From the NCBI GenBank assembly GCA_949130495.1, contig OX422217.1, forward strand, positions 576,076,606 to 576,140,605: DNA of 64,000 nucleotides, given 5' to 3'. Positions 11,605 through 23,407 of the stretch are shown here, piece by piece. A program made the position numbers and the translations under genes. A model generated the notes under the pieces. That model ran no database searches, was not told the DNA's origin, and saw only the letters and a list, made by a program, of their open reading frames with translations. The DNA comes from Sambucus nigra (Eukaryota; Streptophyta; Magnoliopsida; Dipsacales; Adoxaceae). The stretch's first letter is position 1. Each line of letters begins with the position of its first letter.

Positions 11605-12374
11605 TCCTGAGATTCCACTTGTTTGCCTTGAACATCCTCTACTCTATAAGGGGTTGAGAATTTTATCATTTGGTGGACCGTGGAAGGGACAACCTCAAAC
11701 TCCTTGAGCGCCACTCTCCCAAGAATAATGTTATAGGACGAGAATACATGCTCGCCCATAACAAAAAAAACTAATTTTCTTAGTAAGACACCTTGACCAG
11801 GTGCCCATGGAGACATCCATTTCAATATCCTCCAAAGGGAAGACCTTTTCTCCACTTAAGACGATCAGCGACTGATGGTATGGGACCAGTTTCTTCTTAT
11901 TGAGCTTCAAACCTTTAAAGTAGTCCCAAAACATCATGTCAACTGAGCTACTAGCATTTACAAGGATACGTGACACATCATACCTATGGACCCTGGTACT
12001 TATGACTAATAAGTCATCATGAGGGTGCCAGCATCCCCTTGAAATCTAACTTTTAAAGTCCCACCATTAAGGTGTCTATGTCAACTTATTTCAATTTTCC
12101 CAGCTTTGGCCCTGTTTCAGCCGAGTTAACATCCATCCTTTAAGGAACTGATTTAGCCTCCACAGTGTTGGTTTTATGATCGACAGGCTCCGTGCCTCCT
12201 CTAACTAATCCTCCACGTATCACTTTTACATCAAAGGATATCATGTGCATCCGACCTTTTGTCTCTAGGATATTTTGTGAGAGATTCGGGTCATCCTCTT
12301 CACTGTCTGACTCATCATCCTTTTTGTTGGCCAGGGGCTGTCATCGCAACTTATCATCCTTTCCCCCACTGTGA
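11605..12374 (-). pseudogene. Protease and flanking region of Tat element A
   Basis: Minus-strand pieces include I-L-V-N-A-S-S-S-V-D, the aspartic-protease active-site region, with Asn where the catalytic Asp is expected and Ala where Gly or Thr would be. It continues to Y-N-I-I-L-G-R-V-A-L-K-E-F-E-V-V-P-S-T-V-H-Q, nearly the same as the protease fragment of element C at 27936. The domain would cut the gag-pol polyprotein. Frame changes occur near 11855 and 12000. Between 12060 and 12374 only a weak, broken linker is visible. Confidence 0.65.
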
Positions 12375-12419
12375 TTTTTCCTAGACTAATCTTTGGTACC
12401 ACTCTTGTCTATATACGTT

Positions 12420-13337
12420 CGGAGATTTCCCTGCTTCAACAACTTCTTTATCTCAACTATCATTTATTAGTTATATGCCTATTGTCTTGGTGGAACTCGC
12501 ACCATTTGCTCTTATCCCTTTTGTGAGGAGGGGACTTGAGCTTCTCTAGCCACTGAAGTGCCCTATCATCTTTGATATTGTTGAGGATCATATCAAGGGT
12601 CACTATTGGAGGGGTATATTTGGCAAACTTATCCTCAGTTGATCTCTTCTTCCATTCCTTAACTTTTTCCTGATGAGACTTGCCTCTACCGGACTCTTTC
12701 ACATTTCCCTTTCTAGACACCATAGCATCATCTCCATTTATAATCCTCCCGACCGTGGACAACAGTTTTGTCATGGTGTTAGAAGGGTCTTCAATGAGAT
12801 TTTAAAGAAGTTTACCTGGTTGTAGCCCGCTAATAAGGGTTGTCATAGCAATGTTCTCCTTATAATCTTCCACCTCTAGTTTTTCCTTATTAAATCGAGA
12901 GATGTTATCCCTCAGTGTCTCATTCTTGCCTTGTTTCACACATAAAAGGTGATTTACCTTCTTTGGCAGCTTCATGTCGAAGCATAAATTATGTATAAAC
13001 TTCTCGACCAACTGCTTGAAATTCTTAATGGTGCTTATAGGATAAAATGTGTACAACGTATAGGTGGCAGCTGTGAGGGTAATAGATAATGCCACCTCAT
13101 CTCATCTGGGATGGAGTATATTTCAGTCGATGACTGGTACATCTCTATGTGATGGATGGGATTATAACTCTCATCATACTTCGGGCTGAAAGTAGGAGCT
13201 TTAAACCTTACAGGGATTGGATAACTCACGATCCTTACAAAAAATGGAGACCCCTCCACGTAGCCTCGATCGATGGGGTCTCTGATCTTGAGCAGAGAGT
13301 CTATCTTATCTTTTGAGCTTTGAATGGAGTTGTTCAA
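12420..13337 (-). pseudogene. Gag of Tat element A (N terminus missing)
   Basis: Minus-strand frames from 13337 down encode a Retrotrans_gag-type capsid. F-K-A-P-T-F-S-P-K-Y-D and H-I-E-M-Y-Q are followed by helices with F-K-Q-L-V-E-K-F-I and L-R-D-N-I-S-R-F-N-K-E. Next come a basic spacer and W-C-E-F-H-Q-D-N-R-H, typical of the Tat zinc-knuckle-like end, and L-K-Q-G-N-L-R-T-Y-I after a frameshift near 12465. The N-terminal part is absent because the element ends abruptly at 13340. Confidence 0.75.
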
Positions 13338-13344
13338 AGGTTTA

Positions 13345-14411
13345 TTTTAGCGACGGCATTATCATTACCTGTGTCCATCAATCTGAGGTAGGGTATATTT
13401 TAAAGGACTGCATGAAGGGTCCTGTTCCAGTCATATTGGAGGGAGGTTATTAGCTAAGAGGATCATCACTAAGGGTTATCGGTGGCCTACGTTGGCTAAA
13501 TATGCAGCTGCATATGTTAAGAAGGGTGATAAGTGCCAGATGTATGTCACCATACCTCATCAGCCTCTTACCTCCATTACTTCTCCTTGGCCATTTGCGT
13601 TCTGTGGGATTGATTTGGTTGGGCCATTGCCAAGAGCTGTGAAAAATTATCGTTATTTAATTATGGAGATCGATTATTTTTCAAAATGGGTAGAGGCCGA
13701 GCCGATGATTACAATCACAGAGAAGAAAGATTTCCAATTTATCTGGAAAAACATCATCTGTAAATACGGCCTACCTAATACCCTAATTTTTGATAATGGG
13801 ATGCAGTTCAAGAACATCTCCCTAGAGAAATATTATGAACGAGTCAGTATCAAGCAGCTCTTCTCCACTCCTGGCCAACCCCAAGACAATGGGCAGACAG
13901 AAGTAACGAATAGAATGATCCTTGATGGAATCAAGAAAAGGTTGGAGGATGCCAAATGGACATGTATTGAATAGGTGTATGCTATCCTATGGGCTTACTG
14001 GATGACGAAGAGGACTCCAACTAATGAAACACCATTCATGATGGCTTATGGCTCAGAGGCAGTGGCGCTAACAGAGGTAGGTCTCCCAACATGGAAGAGA
14101 ACGTTGCGGAATGAAGACTTAATTTATACCTTGTGGAAGAAATAAGAGAAGATGTTGAGGTTAGGCAAGCTTCCTATCAGCAAAGGACAACCAAGTTGTA
14201 CAATAAAAGGGTGAAGGCTCGACCACTAAAGGTAGGAGGCCTTGTGCTGAAGAAGACATGGAAGAAGCCCAATAAGTTTCATTCAAACTGGCATGATCCG
14301 TATAGAGTGGTTGAAGAAGTGGTTCCTGGAATGTACCAGTTAGAAAATTTAGCTAAAGAACCATTCTCCGATCCTTGGAATGCTGATCACCTAAAAGAAA
14401 ACTACCAATAA
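13345..14411 (+). pseudogene. Integrase of Tat element B
   Basis: The zinc-binding start is L-H-E-G-S-C-S-S-H (frameshifted), then Y-R-W-P-T-L and K-C-Q. The long open segment 13492-13971 holds the catalytic core: W-P-F-A-F-C-G-I-D (Asp 1), I-F-D-N-G (Asp 2) and D-N-G-Q-T-E-V-T-N-R (Glu), so the D,D,E triad is intact. A TAG follows C-I-E at about 13972. After it the frame continues to A-Y-G-S-E-A-V, and then in a separate frame R-Q-A-S-Y-Q-Q-R to W-N-A-D-H-L-K-E-N-Y-Q and a stop at 14409-14411. It differs from A, whose Glu is lost. Confidence 0.85.
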
Positions 14412-14599
14412 GAGTTGTTCAAGACAAGTTTATTGCTTACCAATTCATTTAAGTGTCAATTGAACATGAATATGAGAAGTGGATTATAAATGAAAATTTT
14501 CAGTGTTCTCTCCTATTTTTTTTGTGGTGTGAATATTTTTTGCTTGTAAGCTCTAACTCATTTTAAGCTATAGAAACATCATTCGTGGTGAAATCGCTT

Positions 14600-15890
14600 T
14601 AAAATGCTCTCAGTTACATGACAGTCTGAACGGGGTTAACCTCATCCAAGGACTCTCAATAACACCTAGAGAGGTAAAAATCACTTAAATGTGGTTCATC
14701 TTAAACATCAATTTGGTGGATAAACTCCCTAGGTCGATACGATAGTGCATGGACGAGATGACTCTAATCTATACACTCTCTAAACGATGAGGGGGATTGT
14801 GATATAACACCATAATTTGGTGGATTCAAATTTAAAATCACTTAAATGTGGTTCGTCTTAAATATCATTAGTTTGGTGGAAAAAACTCTCTCGGCCGAGA
14901 CGACAGTGCATGTGATTGCTCTCATTCATACACTCTCAAAAGGACGAGAGGGGACTTGTGATACTACACCATAATTTGGTGGATTCAAATTCAAAATCAA
15001 TTAAATGTTGTTCATCTTAAACATCACTAATTTGGTGGAAAACACTCTCTCGGTCGAGATGCATGGACGAGATTGCTCTCATCCATGCACTCTGAAAACG
15101 ATGAGAGGGGACTTGTGATATAACACCATAATTTGGTGGATTAAAATTCAAAATCACTTAAATGTGGTTCATATTAAACATCATTAATTTTTTGGAAAAA
15201 ACTCTCTCGACAAAGACGACAGTGCATGGACGAGATTGCTCTTATCCATACACTTTCAAAACAATGAGATGGGACTTTTGATATAACACCATAATTTGGT
15301 GGATTCTAATTCAAAATCACTTGTGTGTGGTTCATTTTAAACATCATTAATTTGGTGAAAATTCTCTCTCAATGGAGACGACAATGCATGGATGAGATGA
15401 CTCTCATCCATACACTCTGAAAACGACAAGAGGGGACTTGTGATATAACACCATACTTTGGTGGATTAAATTTCAAAATCACTTGTGTGCAGTTCATTTT
15501 AAACATCATTAATTTGGTGGAAATTATGTCTCGACCGAGATGATAGTGCATGGACGAGACGATTCTAATCCATACTCTCAAAACGACGAGATGGGACTTG
15601 TGATATAACACCATAATTTGGTGGATTCAAATTCAATATCACTTGTGTGTGGTTCATTTAAACAACATTAATTTGGTGGAAATTCCCTCTCGGCCAAGAT
15701 GACAGTGCATGGACAAGACGACTCTCATCCATACACTCTTAAAATGATGAGAGGGAACTTGTGATATATCACCATAATTTGGTGGATTCATCACTTATAT
15801 GTGGTTTATGTTAAACATCATTAACTTGGTGAATTTAAAATTTAGCATGTGTCATCTCGTCCAAAGGCGAGACGATGTGCGATTATTCAT
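14600..15890 (+). repeat. Tandem repeats of element B, 160-bp unit, at least 7 copies
   Basis: The phrase ACACCATAATTTGGTGGATT, or a close variant, ends at about 14819, 14979, 15137, 15299, 15461, 15621 and 15782. Spacings are 158-162 bp. Each unit contains the hairpin ACCATAATTTGGT and a CTCATCCATACACTCT block. Minus-strand open frames across them are by-products of the repeat and not genes. Between the array and 16131 I see only AT-rich spacer. Confidence 0.9.
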
Positions 15891-16131
15891 TTATGATTTG
15901 GTGGGTCAAGATTAAACCATTTTATTACGGTTATTTGATTAAAACATCGGATGATGATATACACGCAAATAAGAAGAGACAATTTTCAAATATAAGGGAA
16001 AATATCATTCATTCAAGCCATGAGCTGAGGTCACACTTTGATGAAAAGTGAAAAAATAGATCAAGTGTTCACAAAAAATTATGAAACTGATTACAAAAAG
16101 AAAAGGGCATCGGCCAGAAATGGCTACCATA

Positions 16132-18461
16132 CTAAATCGGCTCGGCATGGACAGTGGTCTCAGTCTCATCCTCAGCTACAGTGATCTCCTGAGCATTGAC
16201 ATTTCCACCTTAGCAGGAGGGTCGGCCGACGTTCCTTCTCCCCCAGCTGTGGCCAAAGATTCACCATATATTAATGCCTCTTCAAAGACGTGATCCCTAA
16301 TGTCAATAGCCTCCAGTGATGGACGAATGGTAGAGACTACATTAGAAAACTTCAAGACGACCCACCTGCAAGCCGTTTTGATTTCCCTCTCCAAGTACTC
16401 TAGGATGAAATCTTGGAATTCATTTGAGGTCTTATATGTTTCGATGGCCTCGTCCTTGGCCTTCTAAATAACTTTATCAAGGTCGGACTTAAATAATTCT
16501 CCTTTATTTTTCAGAGCCTCGTCTTTTTCCTTGATGATATTGTCCTTATCCTTAAGTTGATTACCATGTTCTACCTTCAGCATGTCCATGGAATTTTTAT
16601 GATCGCCTTGGCAATCCTTCAGGTCAACTTCAGCTTTAATTTCCCTGTCATCGTCTAACATCTTTTGTTCATTTTTGTCCATCCACTTGGTGGCCAAGGT
16701 AAGGGAGCAAATAGACTGCAAAAGTAGAGAAGCTAGAGTTAGATAAGAAATAAAGATGATACGAGATTATTACAAAAGGTACGAGGATGATTCCTGCACC
16801 ATTTGGTGGTGGCCAAAGTCATAAACCTTGGCAGGGGGAATTTTCCCCAGGAAGTCTTATTCGACTGCCGAGGGAGCTGTAAACACGGAGGCTTAGGATG
16901 ACTTCATATTAGTAATAGGAGAGTTGGGGTCAGCCTTGAGTTGGGCCAGATTAGACGCCCAAAAATCCTCAAATGAAGAAGAAGATTCAGGAGTAGTTTC
17001 AGCTGAGCCCAACCTCAGGCTCATCCGGGGGTTAGGATCGGTCTCTGTAGGAACCATGGGTTCTTTCCTCTTATGGGTGGCCTCAAGATGAGTCGTCCCC
17101 CCAGTTGTTAATTTCTTGGGTGGTTGTTTGTTTCCTCTCTTCCCCATGCAAGATAGGAGACATAGAGTTGTCATATTCCAAACTTCATCTGAGACATTTG
17201 GAGGACAATCTACAAAGGAAAAGAAAAATAAGTACAAAGAATATATTAGATGAGGGAAGACTTGTGAAAAGATTTAATTAACTCACATCGCTTATCCATG
17301 GGGCCGACCCCCAGACCAAATTCCTAAGATGATCAGGGCTCATGAGATCCTCAAATTTAGGAAGGGCACCCTCGTTTCCCTGGTCCCTCAGATAATCGAC
17401 CATGTTTCGTTCTTCAAGGATGAGGCCAGGGTCTGACCTAGCTATCATAGAGGGATTGGACTAAGCACATAAAACTCTCGGATCCTCCTCATCATGATCG
17501 GCCCGAGATGGAAACTCCTAAGCCTTAGAGATGAAGAAAAACCTTCATTTCCAGTATTAGTTTTATGTTTTGGCTATATGAATAAACTTCTTGTCTAGTT
17601 TCCTAGATCCCAAATGATAGTATCCAGATTGTTTGGATGATGACGATATACTATAGTAGGTTGTGAAGAGCTCAACTAACAGCTCATCTATAAAGGTGTT
17701 CTTCTATAAAGAGATGTACCTAAGGATAATTCTCCAGGCATTAGGGGCTAACTGAGTAGGGGAAACCCTTAGGACAGATAGGATGGATCTGATGGCAGGA
17801 TGAAAGGGTAGCCTAACGTCGATCCTAACCATTTGGTCGTACTTAGCGACCTCTCCTTCTCGGACCTGAAAGACTTTCTCGTCCTTATATGGTAACCTCA
17901 TTGTAATATCAAGTTTGATACCATACAAATGTCTCCATAAAAAGAGATCAGGCTCTTTGACGAAAGAGATGAAAGACCCAGGGTATGAAGTATCAATTTG
18001 GTCCTTCACATCGGCATCTTTATCCTCAGCCTCGACCTCTTGGGTATTATCCTCAGGAGAGGGAGGTCCTTCTAGGAACCTCTCATGAAATTCACCAGGT
18101 GTCATGGCCGAGACAGGAACGGAAATGGATTGACTGACGGCTTATCCCTTTAAGAGTGAATGGAAATAAATGAGTTGTCCTAAATAAACGACTTGGCCTC
18201 AGAGGAAGATGACATGCGAGATCGTGATTCTCTCATCGACTCTTTGAAATATTTATCTTCGGCTTGAGCGGAAGATGATCAAAAAACTCCAATAGACGAG
18301 GGGAATATTATTTTAAAAAGGATTGGGAAGATGGGTCATACGCAAATGGGGTCGGCCCTATGTTTAGCCTCGTACCCCTACTCTATCCTACGAATATCTT
18401 GGAAACACCTCTCCCAAAGTGTGGGGAACTCTTCAGCCAACTTATAAATTCTTTGTACCAT
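16132..18461 (-). pseudogene. Antisense gene of element B (PF04195-like), with introns
   Basis: Homologue of 4845-7286. ATG at 18459-18461 starts M-V-Q-R-I-Y-K-L-A-E-E-F-P-T-L, which aligns with the start in A. The middle block 17704-18105 has L-F-L-W-R-H-L-Y-G-I-K, V-R-L-P-F-H-P-A-I-R and N-A-W-R-I-I-L-R-Y-I-S-L, then a TAG at the same position as in A. Introns: 17210-17286 (GTGAGT..TGTAG, 77 bp) and 16716-16782 (GTACCT..TGCAG, 67 bp). The last exons are Lys/Glu/Asp-rich, probably coiled coil, ending E-D-E-T-E-T before the stop at 16132-16134. Stops near 18390 and 17718 make it a pseudogene. Molecular role unknown. Confidence 0.7.
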
Positions 18462-19230
18462 CCAAAGGACGAGGTGGGACTTAGACTATAAGAAGCTAAA
18501 ACTTTAAAAACCATAAACTGCTTAGAGGATTTGACCAACTTTGACCCAAGGATCTAAGTTTTGAATAGTTGGCTTCAAGAACATACAAGAATAGAAAATA
18601 ATCCTCATTGGAGGAGATGACCGGACTTTCATCGGACTAACATATATATAGATTTGGTGGGAGTCAAACACACCAATAATTTCCTGTAACCTAGAAACCA
18701 CCAACGACCACCCTAGACAAGCCATATGGCCACCGAGAAAGGCTGCCATAAATCCAACAGTAATCGGAGAAAGAATAAAACCTTAAAACTTTATATGTAT
18801 CAATGAACGAAATGGAAGAGAAAGGGAAGAAAGAGTACTCGAAAGTGCTTATGGAGAAGTAATATCCAAGGAAAGCTCTAAAAATGACTAAAGAAATCTT
18901 GAAGGTGGAAAGTGAGGATCTCTGGTTCTAGCGAGAGAAAGAGAGCGCGAATGATATGGAAGAAGAAAGAGAAATGGTTTAAAAAAATTTAAATATTGGC
19001 AATGATTTCACACAACTCTCCGAGCGGCGCATAATTCTCAAGACATTTCATCATGATGGTACAATACCCTGAGCGCTCCGGACAGCCGTCATTCTTGGGA
19101 AACACTCCATTACACACAATGACTAACATACGTCCCCTTATAATGGATCTAGCAGTTGAAAGGATGCCTCATCCAAAGGACATCTTACCCTTCAACCACC
19201 TCATCACCTCAATGTCTAAGGTATAGGGGG
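18462..19230. other. Leader of the antisense gene and pre-LTR spacer of element B
   Basis: On the minus strand a CT-rich leader (about 18800-18975) follows a TATTTAAA box at 18988-18995. An upstream open frame of 75 codons (18522-18749) lies between box and start codon, with no recognised homology. On the plus strand the stretch ends in the polypurine tract GGTATAGGGGG (19220-19230), just before the LTR. Confidence 0.5.
18988..18995 (-). promoter_or_regulatory. TATA-like box of the antisense gene of element B
   Basis: TATTTAAA on the minus strand is followed by a CT-rich leader, a common plant promoter layout. The same box occurs upstream of the antisense gene of element C (36271-36278). Confidence 0.5.
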
Positions 19231-20178
19231 TGATTGATATACCCAAAGTATACCCTCATCCCTACCTCATTCCTACTCGGCCAAAGACGACCTGCACCAT
19301 TCATGCCCAAATGGTGGAACGTGCCTCATCTGGAGTCCCAGCCTGAGGTACCTTGGCCTCGGATTACTCAAGCTCGGATTCATAATCAATATGCCTTTCA
19401 TCTACAATTTTGCATGTGGCAAGGCCCTCGTTATTAGCCTAATTAGAGACAAGGATGGAAAGGCAAGGTTTCTTGCCATGTCGTGTATCTTCAGCGGGTC
19501 ATGACTTTCATATAGCTCTACCTCGACCTTATACTTATTAAGAGATAATGACCGACCCGAGATAGCTCATTATCATCAGAGATCCCATTAGGGGGTTGAT
19601 CCATCATTTCGTCCTCATCTTATATAGTGTGGCCGACAGTGACACCTAGCATGGTGTGTGGTTTGGAATATGCATGGGACAGTGCGTGTGGGACACAGAC
19701 CACCCCGTGGACAAAAATGTTACAACCAGGTCATTCTCTCACGTGAGGGAATATTTGATCATCATGACCTACATGTGACAGAGAAAGCTGGCTCATTCTC
19801 ATTGGCGAAGAACATTCTCCACATGCATATTACATGCTTGAGGGTGCACTACACCCCTAAGGCACTGTAAATACACTTCATCTTCTACATTATAAAGGAT
19901 CGATTATTCACAAACCTAGCAAAACTTTGTCAAAACACTTAGTGAGGGACAAAATCTTGAGTGTTGTATTTGCAGGCCAATAGAGCCATTATTATAGTGA
20001 AAACCACCATTCATACTGCACAGTGCACGTAGGCTCCGATCGAACCACTTATATCTGGTGTTTACTTCCTATTTGCCTCATCTCTTTCTACTATTATATT
20101 GTTGTATATCTGCCATTGTTATACTGGTGTGAGCTTGTTCATCACTTTGATATGGTGATGTCAATTCTTGTATCATCA
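19231..20178 (+). repeat. 3' LTR of Tat element B
   Basis: It begins TGATTGATA right after the polypurine tract GTATAGGGGG and ends TATCATCA at 20178, an imperfect inverted match. A TATA box lies at 19891-19898. The motif GTGCACGTAGGC...GAACCACTT at 20023-20050 has a counterpart in the LTR of element C (36982-37019). No second LTR is present to confirm the boundaries. Confidence 0.7.
19891..19898 (+). promoter_or_regulatory. TATA box in the LTR of element B
   Basis: TATAAAGG follows CTTCTACAT and lies about 130 bp upstream of the conserved GTGCACGTAGGC block, as expected for the U3/R promoter of a Tat LTR. Confidence 0.6.
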
Positions 20179-20192
20179 AGTAGGGGAGGAGG

Positions 20193-20940
20193 TTACACTT
20201 TCCTCATTTGAATGGTGCTCTGCCCAATAAAATTAGCGTTAATAGGCTTGGGATAACATATGGAGGAGCCCCATCTGGTGACAGCGTACTTGGAAAAAAG
20301 TGAAAAAATTAGCCGTGTATAAGGAAGATACATTTTATCAGTCTCAACGAAAGCTGCGATAGTGATCTCTTGGAGGTAGATGTGTAGGAGGCTACTACGG
20401 GCGTCCTCGTCAAGGAAATGATAAAGTAACATGCCATGCCTAAGTAGGATAGCAGAATTTTTTATAGTCGGGAGAATCGTTCCACACGTAATGATACTCA
20501 CGTAACAGACATGCTCGAGGAGTTTCTTGATGGGGAAAGTGACTTTGATCCATTCATTACCGGGATCCCAACGGTCAGCACATTCTTGCTTTGTGAGGGG
20601 GTGGGGGAGTGGAATTAGGGTATGTGGGATTTTCATAAATGGTCACCCCCTCAACCTATATTTTTTTTCTTAATGATTTGGAGTGTAAGCAGTACTGTTT
20701 CACCATTGATGTGGGCCTCGTAATGTCCTATGTCCAAATAAGTTCGATCAACGGGTGTCAACCATTGACACCACCCAAAGTGATTTAAAAGCACAGTGAC
20801 CTCGGGAGGAAGGTCGTCCCACACCAATTTTATCTAGACGAACACCATTCAGGTGGGGCTAAATAATTCCTCTACCTAATTGCTCTCAAGGATTGAGCGA
20901 AATCCCTCATTTGCCCCACCGTCAATAATCTCGATAGAGT
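20193..20940 (-). pseudogene. Env-like/extra ORF of Athila element D (C terminus cut)
   Basis: Corresponds to the third ORF of Athila elements, placed after integrase and read in the same direction. The upstream part (about 20700-20880) contains G-W-C-Q-W-L and Y-E-A-H-I-N-G. The open part 20193-20636 contains W-I-K-V-T-F-P-I-K-K, H-G-M-L-L-Y-H-F-L and Y-L-P-Y-T-R-L-I. These align with the E copy (G-W-C-R-F-L, V-M-H-P, Y-A-R-L-I-T). In this family the ORF is called env-like from its position, but no signal peptide or clear membrane anchor is visible here. The end is lost at the LTR of B. Confidence 0.65.
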
Positions 20941-21051
20941 TTTACTTTGTCACTTGAGATATTATTAGACTAGGAAACTGAGAAACTTAAAAGAATTTGG
21001 AAGGGAGAGTGGATTATTTTTGGTGTGGTGGAAAGGGTGGGTGTGGGTGGG

Positions 21052-21059
21052 TATTTATA
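21052..21059 (-). promoter_or_regulatory. Internal TATA box upstream of the env-like ORF of element D
   Basis: Minus-strand TATAAATA within CACCTATAAATACCCACC. An almost identical context occurs at 54704-54711 in element E, at the same place between integrase and the env-like ORF. A CGAACTGGTTCG near-palindrome lies about 215 bp upstream (21271-21282). Confidence 0.55.
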
Positions 21060-21644
21060 GGTGTGGGGGGTGTGAAAAGGTGGGAAATTGAAAGGTTTTG
21101 TGGGAAAAATGGAGGGGGATGAAATTTGTAGGTTTGGGGCTGGAGGGAGGTGAAAGGGGTTGAATTTTGTGTATAGAGGAAGGGAATTGTTTGGGAGGTA
21201 AGGTGGGATGAATTTTTGGGAGGGATTTCAAAAAATGAGGAAGAAACCATGTTTTGGCAGCTTAAGGGGGCGAACTGGTTCGGCTTAACTTGATGCCAAA
21301 ACTTGTTTTCTTTTCCTTTTTTGCATAAATTTGGGCACGGAGGTGGGGAAAACTTACAAAATCTCCACAAGGATCCTAATTTCACTAATGGTGATCGAGG
21401 CAACTCAAAATTCACCGATTTTTTACTTTCACTCTCTTGAGATGTGTTATGGTAAAATCGATGCTCATATCTCTTTCTAATTCGGACTCGACTCACACCT
21501 ACAGGCTCTAAACACACACACACACACACACGACTCTCAAATATATAACAAAAACACAGCCCATATGCGTCGAGGGTGCAGTTACCTCTCTTTAAAAACC
21601 TACTCATCCCCGTATAGGGGGTCCGATGACAAGATTGTGTCTGC

Positions 21645-22886
21645 TTACTCAAAACATGCCTCTAGATATGGCTTTAGGTGTTGTCCATTCACCTTGAATT
21701 TGTTCCCATCCATCATATTCTCAACTTCTATTTCACTATGTGGGAACACCTCTTTCACGATGAACAGACTGGTCCACCGCAAACGTAATTTGTCAGAAAA
21801 TAAGTGGAGATGTGACTTGTACCAAGGCACTTTTTGGCCTGAATGAAACTATTTTCGATTGATATTTCTCTCATTTGGTAGTTTCATATATTCTTTAGCA
21901 ATGCGGGTGCTTTCATAAGCATCATTGCGTATTTCTTCCAACTCATAAAATTCAAGTTTTTGTACTTCACCGATTTTATCGAGATTATAGTTCAACCTCT
22001 TACTAGACTAATATATTTTGTACTCGAGCTCAATTGGGAGATGGAAAGGCTTTCCATACACAGGGTGGAAGGGTACATTATGAGGGGGTTCTTGCACAAG
22101 GTCCAGTAAGCCCATAGCGCATAGATTAATTTATTAGAACAATGTCTACGATTGGGATCAATAGTCTTCTCGAGGAGATGCTTGATCTCTCGATTGGCAA
22201 ACTTGGCTTGCCCATTTGTTTGTGGATGGTAAGTAATCCCAACCTTGTGGACGATGACATAATTCCTCATTAACTTCTCAAATGGTTATTGCAAAAATGC
22301 ATGCCGTTGTCATTAATGATGGCTTTCAAAGTACCAAAATGAGAAAGTATGTGTTCGTGAATGAACTTTACCACCACCTTACTATCATTTGTCCTAGTAG
22401 CTATGGACTTTACCCATTTAGACACAGTCTACCACGATAAGGATATATAGGGAAAAAAAATGAGGGAGGGAAAGGTCCTATGAAGTTGATACCTCAACAA
22501 TCTAATATCCCAATGGTGGGAATAGGGGTCAACAGCATCATGTCACGTTGAGTAATGGCTCCCATCCTTTCACATCTATCGTAAGATTTGCACTTAATGT
22601 TCACATCTCGAAATATAGATGGCCAGTAAAGACTGTATTGAAGAATCTTTATAGCCATATTTTTCCTAGAAAAATGGCCTCCACATGCTTCTAAATGACA
22701 AAACAGGATGACACTTAGGATCTCTTCATCCAAAACACATCTCCGGATTTTTTGATCGGTGAAATATTTTAAAAAATAGGGATCATCACAGAAAAGTATG
22801 CGTGGCCACTTCAGGAACTTCATCTTCTCTTGCGGTGTCCAATTGGAGGGGACGAACCCCGTGGCTAAATAGTTAATGATATTCAC
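21645..22886 (-). pseudogene. Integrase of Athila element D
   Basis: From 22886 down: zinc-binding C-H-L-E-A-C-G-G-H-F and C-K-S-Y-D-R-C, preceded by the Athila-type linker I-R-R-C-V. The core has [17 protein letters not shown], in which the catalytic Glu is replaced by Lys (element E has N-G-Q-P-E-L). The C-terminal part is L-H-L-F-S-D-K-L-R-L-R-W-T, ending near 21645. Frames are broken between 22270 and 22494. Confidence 0.8.
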
Positions 22887-23400
22887 AAACCAAGGAAGAG
22901 AGGACGTGATAAATTATTGATCATTAGATAAGTATTAGTCTATGGTTATGGGATCTTTAGGTACATTAGACGAGGGCCTAGATAAGTGATCGACACAATG
23001 TTCTTTACTCCTTTATTATCCTTAATGGAAAGATCAAACTCTTGGAGTAGTATGATCAACCTAATAAGGTGTGGCTTCACATCCTTGTTGAAAAGGAGAC
23101 ATTTGAGAGGCACATGGTATGTAAATCATGTAATGGGCAACCCGATAAGGTATGAACTGAATTTTTCGAGGGCGAACACTACCGCTAGAAACTCTTTCTC
23201 CGTGGTGGAGTAGTTCAATTGAGTTCCGATTAACGTACGAGTGGTGTAGTATATGACATGGTTTTTTTTATCACTCCACTATCCTAAAATATCCTATACC
23301 GCATAATCACTCGCATCACATATAAGCTTAAATGGAAGGGTCCAATCCGAAGCTTGCATGATGGGAAGAGAGATTATCATGCTTTTTAATTTTTCAAAAG
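22887..23400 (-). pseudogene. RNase H of Athila element D
   Basis: Several short frames on the minus strand align with the intact RNase H of element E (56400-57000), such as Y-Y-T-T-R-T-L-I-G-T-Q-L-N-Y-S-T-T-E-K-E-F-L-A-V near 23170-23250. There is no continuous reading frame. Confidence 0.65.
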
Positions 23401-23407
23401 CTTCTTT

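Larger units (their letters stand above)
4756..13340 (-). mobile_element. Tat-lineage Ty3/gypsy element A, truncated at both ends
   Basis: On the minus strand it reads gag, protease, RT, RNase H, integrase, then a tandem-repeat block (7440-8200) and a plus-strand antisense gene (4845-7286). This extended 3' region with an antisense ORF is a feature of the Tat lineage (Grande, Retand and relatives). Neither LTR is present. The 3' end was cut by the chromovirus insertion ending at 4755. The 5' end stops inside gag at the head-to-head junction with element B near 13340. Multiple stops and frameshifts make it inactive. Confidence 0.8.
13341..20178 (+). mobile_element. Tat-lineage element B, 5'-truncated, head to head with A
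   Basis: Plus-strand sequence starts abruptly in the RNase H to integrase linker, continues through integrase (to 14411), 160-bp tandem repeats, a minus-strand antisense gene (16132-18461) and a 3' LTR (19231-20178). It belongs to the same family as A: integrase ends, repeats and antisense proteins are all homologous. All sequence upstream of integrase, including the 5' LTR, is missing. Confidence 0.8.

Noticed and set aside
15369..15614. Minus-strand open frame with an internal peptide repeat
   Set aside because: It only reflects the 160-bp tandem repeats of element B.
21014..21652. A 212-codon minus-strand open frame with Pro/His/Phe-rich end
   Set aside because: It spans the spacer between integrase and env-like ORF in element D; composition comes from G-rich plus-strand DNA, and the same spacer in E does not conserve the peptide.
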